NCBI GenBank assembly: GCA_964448645.1
Contig: CAYUZY010000102.1
Span: forward strand, 1-6,853
Source of the DNA: GCA-2719315 sp964448645
GTDB taxonomy: Bacteria > Bacteroidota > Bacteroidia > Flavobacteriales > Flavobacteriaceae
DNA: 6,853 nt
Direction of reading: 5' to 3'
The translations under genes were made by a program, and so were the position numbers. Positions 1 to 5,657 of this stretch are shown here, one piece after another. The notes under the pieces are model-generated. The model was not told the DNA's origin. It did no database searches and saw only the letters and a list, made by a program, of their open reading frames with translations. The stretch's first letter is position 1. Every line of letters begins with the position of its first letter.

Positions 1-1
1 A

Positions 2-1495
2 AAAGTAAAAAAAAAACCAAAGATTGCAATTGCTGGCCTTGCAATAGAGTCTAGCACTTTTTCGCCGGCAATAACAGAAGAAAAAGCCTTTCACGCAAAA
101 ACTGATAACGATGTTTTTTTATATTATCCGTTTTTATCAAAAGATTCCATTCTAAGGGAAAGAATAAACTGGATTCCAACTTTAAGAGGACATGCCTTAC
201 CAGGTGGTATTGTAACTAAGGAAGCCTATGAAAGTCTTGTCTCTAAAACACTAGATAAGTTAAAAAAAAACATGCCATATGATGGTCTTTTTTTTGATAT
301 ACATGGAGCCATGAGTGTTCAAGGATTAGATGATCCAGAAGGAAATTTTATTACTAGAATTAGAAAAGTTATTGGAAATAAAACTTTTATTTCTACTTCA
401 ATGGATTTACATGGGAATGTTTCAAAAATATTAGCAGAAAAAACAGATTTAATTACATGTTATAGAATGGCGCCACATGAAGATGCTATAGAGTCAAAAA
501 GAAGAGCAGTTGAAAATTTAATTAAAAGAATTGAAAGCGGAAAAGGTAAACCTAAATATAAAGCCTGGATTCCCATTCCTATTTTACTTCCAGGAGAAAA
601 AACTAGTACAAGAGTTGAACCTGCCAAAAGTCTTTATTCAAAAATTAAACCATTAACAAAACAAGAAGGAGTAATTGACGCTGCAATTTGGGTTGGTTAT
701 CCTTGGGCTGATGAACCAAGGAATCATGGTGTTGTTATGGCTACTGGAGATAATCAAAAACAAGTAAAAAATACTGCTGAAACACTTGCGGAAAATTTTT
801 GGTCTGTAAGAAATCAATTTGAATTTGTAGCTCCAACTGCAAGTCTTAAAGAAAGTTTAGATATGGCAGTTAATAGTTCTGAAAAACCATTTATTATTAG
901 TGATATGGGAGATAATCCAACTGCTGGTGGAGCAGGAGATGTTACATGGACTTTAGATAAAATTTTAAAAAGAGCTGAGTTCAAGTCAAAAAATGGCCCA
1001 TCCCTAATATATGCTTCAATACCTGGACCTAAATTAGTCGAAAAAGTCATAAAAATTGGAATTGGCGGCAAAATAAAAGAATTTGTTGGAGCAGAAGTTG
1101 ATAACAGATATTCTCCTCCAATTTTATTAGAAGGAGAAATAATTTCAATTTTTCATGGAGATGTTCATGCTGAAACAGAAGTGGTTGTTCGTATAGGAAG
1201 CGTTTATGTTATTGTTACAAAAAAAAGAAAACCATATCATAGAGAATTAGATTTTGTTCAATTAGATTTAAATCCAAAAAAAACAGATATAATTGTTGTC
1301 AAAATTGGATATCTTGTTCCTGAGCTTTTTAATTTGAAAAAAGGTTGGATTATGGCTTTAACTCCTGGGGGAGTTGATCAAAATTTAGAAAGATTAAATT
1401 ACAAAAGAATTAAAAGACCTATGTATCCATTTGATAAAGACTTTGATAATCCAAACTTAAAAGTTAGGTGGATAAAATCCTCTAATGAATTATGN
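2..1495 (+). CDS. M81 family (MlrC-type) metallopeptidase, 5' partial
   Basis: The reading frame is open from base 2, well upstream of the internal ATG at 272, and its first residues (PKIAIAGLAIESSTFSP) are the typical start of the M81/MlrC family. Little of the N-terminus is therefore missing unless a signal peptide precedes it. Counting from the first visible codon, candidate zinc-site residues are E16, D99 and H101 (DIHGAM), D135 and H137 (DLHGN) and H159 (PHED). The C-terminal MlrC domain carries DMGDNPTAGGAGD at 301-313 and a closing RPMYPFD at about 472. About 497 residues are visible, close to full family length. MlrC hydrolyses linearised microcystin; relatives in bacteria without toxin contact probably cleave other amide or peptide substrates, unknown here. 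The last clear codons read SSNEL followed by TG and then Ns. If the next base is A, the gene stops there and overlaps the lipoprotein ATG. Family assignment is secure, substrate is not. Confidence 0.93.
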
Positions 1496-2085
1496 NNNNN
1501 NNNNAAAAAATAACCTTTTTAAATATTTTATTGTTTTCCATTTTATTTTTCTATAGTTGTTCCAAAAGGGAAAAATATGAAAATATTCTTGGAGAACAAG
1601 AAGAAGAGCCGCAACTAGAAAGCTGTGTTGATTATACATCTGTAAACCCAGACAGTTTAGAATCCTATTGGGAATTATTTGTTGAAGATGTTAAGTGTTC
1701 AAGAGGCGGTCCAAATTATGGTGAGATAAATAAAACCGTAACTCTATATTTTATTGTTCCTACTGCTGAAACCATAGCTTCGGGAGTTACAGTCGATCAT
1801 GCAGGCTATTCTACATATGCTGGTTACTGTAATAGTGAAGCAGTAAATATTGGAGTAATTGAAGATTATTGGATTGATTATACAGAAGTGCAAAAACTTT
1901 GGTTAATGTACCATGAATTTGGCCATGATGTTTATAGATATCGTCATAGCTCTGACCCGAAAGATATAATGTATCCATCAGTTGCTAGAAGTGATGTGAA
2001 AATAAATGATTTTATTAGAGCTAAAGAAAAGTTTCTTAAAAGAGATTTTGAAGGAATAGAATATATTAGTTGTGATCAAGATTAA
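1492..2085 (+). CDS. Putative zinc-metallopeptidase lipoprotein (metzincin-like)
   Basis: The N-terminus is a lipoprotein signal: a lysine, a hydrophobic stretch (FLNILLFSILFFY) and a lipobox ending at C23, followed by SKREK and an acidic linker, so the mature protein should be membrane-anchored and face the periplasm or surface. Numbering assumes the ATG at 1492, just before the N gap; the first four codons after it are hidden, and removing three by shortening the gap would give MKKITFL. The core has HEFGH at 141-145 with a third histidine at 152, then SDPKDIMYPS with M160 as a possible Met-turn. This is the HExxH...H layout of metzincin-type zinc proteases with E142 as general base, but six residues, not five, separate the second and third histidines. 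C45, C69, C113 and C194 could form two disulfides. It lies 21 nt before the next exported protein. Peptidase activity and substrate are inferred; no named family is assigned. Confidence 0.8.
   Translation: MXXXXKITFLNILLFSILFFYSCSKREKYENILGEQEEEPQLESCVDYTSVNPDSLESYWELFVEDVKCSRGGPNYGEINKTVTLYFIVPTAETIASGVTVDHAGYSTYAGYCNSEAVNIGVIEDYWIDYTEVQKLWLMYHEFGHDVYRYRHSSDPKDIMYPSVARSDVKINDFIRAKEKFLKRDFEGIEYISCDQD
1495..1504. other. Assembly gap (10 Ns)
   Basis: Ten consecutive Ns separate the M81 C-terminus from the start of the lipoprotein gene. The round length suggests a placeholder rather than a measured gap (inference). The sequence resumes in a run of six A, where read overlap may have failed. Both flanking genes make sense if the true gap is about one base. 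Confidence 0.97.
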
Positions 2086-2106
2086 CTTAAAAAAAATTTA
2101 TTAAAA

Positions 2107-2508
2107 ATGCGTTTAATATTTATTATTTCATTTTTCCTTTTAATCACAAATGACCTTATATCTCAAAATAATCCTAAAAAAATAATTTTGGACTATTATA
2201 GTGATATTCCTTTTCAGTATGTAAGTTCTAATGATGAACTTAAACAGTTAGAAATTGGACTTTTTATTAGAGAAATTTCAATTGAACTATTAAATAAGTT
2301 TTTGGAAGATTTTTCTAAAAATTTTGAAGAAAATAATGGATATTTAATTGTTATAAATTTAATTAACTCAAAACAGGCTATTATTGAAATTCCCTTTGCA
2401 ATCAATCAAAACAAACTTAAATCCCTAAAAAATTCAAAAGAAAGTTTTGAAAAAACATGTAATGTCATTTTGAATGAAAGTTATGAATGGATTATAAGAT
2501 ACATTTAA
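2107..2508 (+). CDS. Small exported protein of unknown function
   Basis: This 133-residue protein starts at an ATG 21 nt after the lipoprotein stop, in the same direction, so the two are probably cotranscribed. The first 20 or so residues (MRLIFIISFFLLI...LIS) look like a Sec signal peptide, with a likely cut before QNN, a common Bacteroidota pattern. The mature part of about 110 residues is rich in Ile, Leu, Asn, Lys and Glu, with alternating hydrophobic segments such as YLIVINLI and AIIEIPFAI that suggest a small alpha/beta fold. It has a single cysteine (in FEKTCNVI), no lipobox and no metal or catalytic motif that I can recognise. The upstream sequence is A-rich rather than Shine-Dalgarno-like. 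Its placement suggests it could be a partner of the putative protease lipoprotein, but nothing in the sequence proves that. I do not recognise the family. Confidence 0.72.
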   Translation: MRLIFIISFFLLITNDLISQNNPKKIILDYYSDIPFQYVSSNDELKQLEIGLFIREISIELLNKFLEDFSKNFEENNGYLIVINLINSKQAIIEIPFAINQNKLKSLKNSKESFEKTCNVILNESYEWIIRYI

Positions 2509-2536
2509 AAAAGCCTCTGAGTAAAACTCAAAGGCT
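2506..2536 (-). terminator. Intrinsic terminator, minus-strand orientation
   Basis: The arms AGCCT-C-TGAGT (2512-2522) and ACTCA-A-AGGCT (2526-2536) enclose a 3-nt loop. On the minus strand the C/A mismatch becomes a G-U wobble, giving a continuous 11-bp stem, and it is followed by six T (2512 down to 2507). On the plus strand the stem has a mismatch and no T tract follows. The T tract overlaps the stop codon of the plus-strand gene ending at 2508. It may also loosely mark the end of that gene. Confidence 0.72.
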
Positions 2537-2647
2537 CGTAACCATAAACCAATTCATTAGTGAAGAATTGATAAGCTAAATTAATAATTTTAAAACAAAT
2601 ATTTTATTTTTTTCTAAAAACTTATTAAAAGAATATTTTTCAAATTA

Positions 2648-2724
2648 TTTAACTATAATTTAACCTTTTTTAAACATTTTTTAACAAAAACAAACTTTAA
2701 ATTTATTACGTTTAACCTTTTTTA
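2648..2724. repeat. TTTAAC-containing direct repeats in the intergenic region
   Basis: A perfect 14-nt direct repeat, TTTAACCTTTTTTA, occurs at 2659-2672 and 2711-2724. Further TTTAAC copies sit at 2648 and 2680. The four start points (2648, 2659, 2680, 2711) are 11, 21 and 31 nt apart, near whole helical turns. The surrounding DNA is extremely AT-rich, so chance is a real alternative. No function is assigned. Confidence 0.5.
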
Positions 2725-2740
2725 GTTTTAATTAGTTAAT

Positions 2741-2774
2741 AAAACCCTGTCTAACTTATGTTTTTCAGGGTTTT
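2741..2774 (-). terminator. Symmetric terminator hairpin after the SET gene
   Basis: AAAACCCTG (2741-2749) and CAGGGTTTT (2766-2774) form a perfect 9-bp stem with a 16-nt loop. It lies 3 nt beyond the stop codon of the minus-strand SET gene. The A and T flanks give a T run on either strand, so it could end transcription in both directions, but its position points to the minus-strand gene group as the main client. Confidence 0.75.
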
Positions 2775-2777
2775 AAT

Positions 2778-3146
2778 TTATTGTGTAATTTCAAAATCTC
2801 TTTCCCAATTTGGATTTTTTAATTTATTAATAATATATTTTATTGTTAATTCATCTCCTTTTTTAATTTTATTAATTGTAACTATTCTTATGTGCTTAAG
2901 AATTCCCGTTTCTAAATCCTTTTCTGAAATAATTGCTTTACAATTTGGCATTTCATGATGATTAATGAATGCTCCTAGAGATAACCTAATATAACCATCT
3001 TGAAATTTTGTATTATAAATATGTGAAATTCCTAAATCAATTCCTTTATCTAAATCCTTCAAGGTAAATAATCCTAACCCTTCTATTTGACTTTTTGAAA
3101 TTGTAAGAAAGTCAGGTAATGGTTTCCATTCGGTTTTTTCTATCAT
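2778..3146 (-). CDS. Small SET-domain protein (putative protein-lysine methyltransferase)
   Basis: The 122-residue protein is essentially a bare SET domain. SKSQIEGLGLFTLKDLDKG at about 18-35 is the N-terminal SET motif (GxGxF). GAFINHHEMPNC at 58-69 corresponds to the NHS..PNC motif that binds S-adenosylmethionine. GDELTIKY at 97-104 corresponds to the GEELTxxY motif, with Y104 as the likely catalytic tyrosine. The post-SET zinc cysteines of many eukaryotic enzymes are absent. SET enzymes transfer methyl groups from S-adenosylmethionine to protein lysines; the target here is unknown. It is the last gene of the minus-strand group, 56 nt after the thioesterase stop, and a hairpin follows its stop at once. 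The 56-nt gap is AT-rich and could hold a promoter, but I see no clear consensus. The serine of NHS is replaced by histidine (NHH). Domain call is firm, activity is inferred. Confidence 0.87.
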   Translation of the reverse strand: MIEKTEWKPLPDFLTISKSQIEGLGLFTLKDLDKGIDLGISHIYNTKFQDGYIRLSLGAFINHHEMPNCKAIISEKDLETGILKHIRIVTINKIKKGDELTIKYIINKLKNPNWERDFEITQ

Positions 3147-3202
3147 AAAATATTATTTGATATAAAAATTACAACTTTATTTTACAATAATAAATAAATT
3201 TA

Positions 3203-4063
3203 TTATTTATACGTTCTTATAAGTCCTTCTTGGGATACTGATGCAACCATCTCTCCTTCTTGATTAAATATACTTCCAAGAGTAAAACCTCTTGAATTTG
3301 AAGCGCTTGGACTTTCCATTGAATATAAAAGCCAATCATCTATTTTAAATTGTCTGTGAAACCATATAGCATGATCTAAACTTGCATAAAAGATTTTTTT
3401 TCCAAATAATTTTTCTCTATGAGGAAGAGTAGAAGTTAATAATAAACTATAATCAGATGCAAATGCTAAAAGTTGATGTTGAAAAGATATTTTAGCATTA
3501 AATTTTTCTTTTGTTTTAAACCATACATGAGATTTAGGCAAACTATTTCTAGTTTGTAAAAACGTTGCCTTTTCAACAGGCTTAAATTCAAAAACTTTTG
3601 GATGAGATTTTAAAATTTTTTCATATCTCTCAGAATCTACCTTTCTTAAATTAATTGCCTGTTGAAGATCCGTCAATAATAAATCTGGAGTTAATACATT
3701 AGGCATGTTAATTTGATGATTAACCCCTTCTTGATTAAGCTGAAAAGAAGCTGCCATAATAAAAATCGCTTTACCTTTTTGATAAGCTATAACTCTTCGA
3801 GTTGTAAAACTTTTACCGTCCCTAATATCATCAACCTGATAATTAATAGGTATATTTATATCTCCTCCCAAAATAAAATAACCGTGCATAGAATGAGCAA
3901 TTCTATCCTCTGGGACTGTTTGATAAGCTGCATGTAATGATTGTCCTAAAACTTGTCCTCCAAAAACCCTTCCCCATTCAGTCTTATAATTTTGTCCAAT
4001 AAAATTATTATCCTTAATTTTTTCTAAAGATAAAAGATCTCTAAGTTCACTTAAATTAATCAT
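3203..4063 (-). CDS. tesB: Acyl-CoA thioesterase II (TesB)
   Basis: This is a cytoplasmic double-hotdog thioesterase that hydrolyses acyl-CoA to free acid and CoA. At 286 residues it has the same length as E. coli TesB as I recall it. Signature stretches include VFGGQVLGQ (33-41), HSMHGYFILGGD (57-68), DGKSFTTRRV (82-91), ASLDHAIWFHR (227-237) and SPSASNSRGF (251-260). The known catalytic residues of E. coli TesB (Asp204, Thr228, Gln278) fall on D204, S228 and Q278 here with no offset, so the triad is kept with a conservative Thr-to-Ser change. The start ATG overlaps the stop of the transporter gene by four bases (ATGA), which implies translational coupling. The SET gene follows 56 nt downstream. 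The physiological acyl-CoA is not readable from sequence; TesB enzymes are usually broad, medium to long chain. Confidence 0.95.
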   Translation of the reverse strand: MINLSELRDLLSLEKIKDNNFIGQNYKTEWGRVFGGQVLGQSLHAAYQTVPEDRIAHSMHGYFILGGDINIPINYQVDDIRDGKSFTTRRVIAYQKGKAIFIMAASFQLNQEGVNHQINMPNVLTPDLLLTDLQQAINLRKVDSERYEKILKSHPKVFEFKPVEKATFLQTRNSLPKSHVWFKTKEKFNAKISFQHQLLAFASDYSLLLTSTLPHREKLFGKKIFYASLDHAIWFHRQFKIDDWLLYSMESPSASNSRGFTLGSIFNQEGEMVASVSQEGLIRTYK

Positions 4064-4971
4064 TCTCTATTCTTAAATAATATTACAAAAATACTGCCAT
4101 ATAAAGAATGCACCAAACTTGATATTGCAGAAGGAATTGCAATAGCAGGATTAACAAAATTTTCTTTTGATAAAACTACACCTAAACCTGAGTTTTGCAT
4201 TCCAACTTCAACTGAGATTGTTTTGGCTAAAAAATCATTTTGAAAAAAAATTTTACTAATCCAGTATCCTAAAACAAATCCTAAAAAATGTAGTGTCATT
4301 ATGGAAAATAAAAGTGAAAGACCTGATGTCAAAATTATTTCTTTTCCTTCACCAATTATACTTGCAACAATTAAAGTAATCAAAATGACTGCAAGTGATG
4401 GGCCAATTTTAATAAATTTATTAGTTTTTTTAGGAAAAAATCTATTTAATAAAACTCCTGTAACCACAGGAATTAATACAACTTTTAATGTGCTTAAAAA
4501 TAAACCTATGGAATCTACTTCTATTTCACTTCCAGATAAATTACTAATAAGTAAAGGCGTCATAATTATAGCTGAAATAGTTGACACAGTAGTCATTGCA
4601 ACTGAAAGAGCCAAATTAGAGTTTGAAAGATAGACTATAACATTTGAAGCTGTTCCTCCAGGACAACTAGCAACTAAAATTAATCCTAAAGAGAAAATGG
4701 GAGGTAAATTAAAAATAATTGATAGGCCCCATCCTAAAAAAGGCATAATTGTAAATTGTAAAATAAAACCCATTAAGATCCAATATGGATGTTTTAAAAT
4801 CTGTTTAAAATGGTTTAAATCTAACGTTAAACCCATCACTAACATTATTATTCCAAGACCTATTGTAATTAAACTGCCCGAAAACCAAGCAAAAAATTCA
4901 GGATTAAATAATGAAAGCAAAGAAGCTATTGAAATAAACCAAGGAAAATAATTTGGAATTTTACTTAACAA
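4060..4971 (-). CDS. Bile acid:sodium symporter (BASS) family transporter
   Basis: This inner-membrane protein of 303 residues has the ten-helix pattern and two hallmark segments of the BASS/SBF family: ASCPGGTASN (101-110) and EVGMQNSGLG (255-264). The sodium ligands known from the Neisseria homologue ASBT (Q77, S114, N115, S128, T132, E260, Q264) map with a constant shift of five onto Q72, S109, N110, S123, T127, E255 and Q259, so both sodium sites look intact. Bacterial members import organic anions such as bile acids, pantoate or keto acids; the substrate here is unknown. The start is TTG: an in-frame stop sits at 4978-4980 and the next Met is residue 43, inside a membrane helix, so TTG is the only sensible start among the usual codons. 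It begins 16 nt after the preceding secreted-protein gene and overlaps tesB by 4 nt. Confidence 0.93.
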   Translation of the reverse strand: MLSKIPNYFPWFISIASLLSLFNPEFFAWFSGSLITIGLGIIMLVMGLTLDLNHFKQILKHPYWILMGFILQFTIMPFLGWGLSIIFNLPPIFSLGLILVASCPGGTASNVIVYLSNSNLALSVAMTTVSTISAIIMTPLLISNLSGSEIEVDSIGLFLSTLKVVLIPVVTGVLLNRFFPKKTNKFIKIGPSLAVILITLIVASIIGEGKEIILTSGLSLLFSIMTLHFLGFVLGYWISKIFFQNDFLAKTISVEVGMQNSGLGVVLSKENFVNPAIAIPSAISSLVHSLYGSIFVILFKNRE

Positions 4972-4987
4972 AAGTAATTATTAATTT

Positions 4988-5647
4988 TTATTTTCTTTTA
5001 GTCCAAATTTCATGCATTGGGTTTCCTTTACTGCTAAACCCCTTATGATACCAATCATCATTTTTTTTAATAAAATTAAATTTTAAACTAATGCCGACTT
5101 TGGAATTATCTCTAGAAAAAAAATCAATTTTTTCAATATAATTATCTGCTTCCGTTTCATAAGAACCTCCTCCAGATCCTGAAAACTTAAAAGTTTCTGT
5201 ATTAAAAGCTGTCCATTGAAAATACCCATCTAATAAAAATTTCATAGTCTTTCTAGGCTTATTTAAATCTCTTCTTCTTTCTCCATCTTCAGTTACTCTT
5301 CCTCCCATTAACCATTTTCCATCTAATTCTTTTTTTGATTTTGAAATATTTTTCCAAGACTTATTTTTAAATAAAACATTACTTTTTAATTGGTCATTTT
5401 CAAAGTTTGAATTAAATTCAAAAGATACGTTAAAAATATTATTATCATTAGAAGTATAAAATCCTCCACGTGTTAAAATAAATTTATTCGAATCTCCTGT
5501 ATATTGAGTTTCAATTAAATAATTATTGTCTAAAAAAATTCTATGATAAATTATTTTACCTTGATTTTCAGAGTAAAACAAGTATACTTGAGAAAATGAG
5601 TCTTTTGATAAAAAAAATGCGATAATAATAAAATAAACATGTTTCAT
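4988..5647 (-). CDS. Secreted protein of unknown function, possibly lipocalin-like
   Basis: The 219-residue protein starts at an ATG 10 nt after the amidohydrolase stop and has a signal peptide of about 19 residues (MKHVYFIIIAFFLSKDSFS, likely cut before Q), so it is exported. The N-terminal half is rich in Asn, Phe and Lys and poorly distinctive. The second half looks like the conserved domain: LDGKWLMGGR at about 108, PRKTMKFLLDGYFQW at about 131-145, a glycine-serine stretch (FSGSGGGSY), then IEKIDFFSRDNSKVG and a C-terminal SSKGNPMHEIW. Such a GxW opening with alternating beta segments recalls lipocalin-like or DUF4488-type Bacteroidota proteins often named 'membrane or secreted protein'; this is memory-based and not verified. 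There are no cysteines apparent in it. Its position between an amidohydrolase and a transporter suggests a role in handling the same substrate, but that is inference. Confidence 0.82.
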   Translation of the reverse strand: MKHVYFIIIAFFLSKDSFSQVYLFYSENQGKIIYHRIFLDNNYLIETQYTGDSNKFILTRGGFYTSNDNNIFNVSFEFNSNFENDQLKSNVLFKNKSWKNISKSKKELDGKWLMGGRVTEDGERRRDLNKPRKTMKFLLDGYFQWTAFNTETFKFSGSGGGSYETEADNYIEKIDFFSRDNSKVGISLKFNFIKKNDDWYHKGFSSKGNPMHEIWTKRK

Positions 5648-5657
5648 TTTTTGAAAT

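Larger units (their letters stand above)
2506..2740 (-). ncRNA. Possible small RNA ending at the minus-strand terminator (speculative)
   Basis: Between the two convergent gene groups lie about 230 nt with no credible ORF. Read on the minus strand, a perfect 6-bp hairpin (CAATTC at 2570-2565, loop of 9, GAATTG at 2555-2550) is followed 13 nt later by the intrinsic terminator at 2536-2507. Because the SET gene already has its own terminator at 2741-2774, this second one suggests either a backup terminator or a separate short transcript. The 5' end is unknown: I found no clear Bacteroidota promoter (TTG / TAnnTTTG) in the AT-rich stretch upstream. It matches no RNA family I recognise. Confidence 0.25.

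Noticed and set aside
814..1071. Minus-strand ORF of 85 codons
   Set aside because: It lies fully inside the M81 gene on the other strand, and the M81 frame has clear family motifs.
2758..2958. Plus-strand ORF of 66 codons
   Set aside because: It is antisense to the SET gene, begins inside a terminator hairpin, and has no recognisable protein features.
3147..3202. Possible promoter for the SET gene
   Set aside because: A TTG and several TA-rich hexamers are present, but none fits the Bacteroidota TTG / TAnnTTTG spacing well enough to call.
3181..3205. AT palindrome in the tesB-SET gap
   Set aside because: Only the central AATAAATTTATT is perfect; it has no GC stem, so it is not a convincing terminator or operator in such AT-rich DNA.
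4301..4951. Two plus-strand ORFs (110 and 84 codons)
   Set aside because: Both are shadows of the BASS transporter on the opposite strand; their lysine-rich, low-complexity content is typical of antisense frames.
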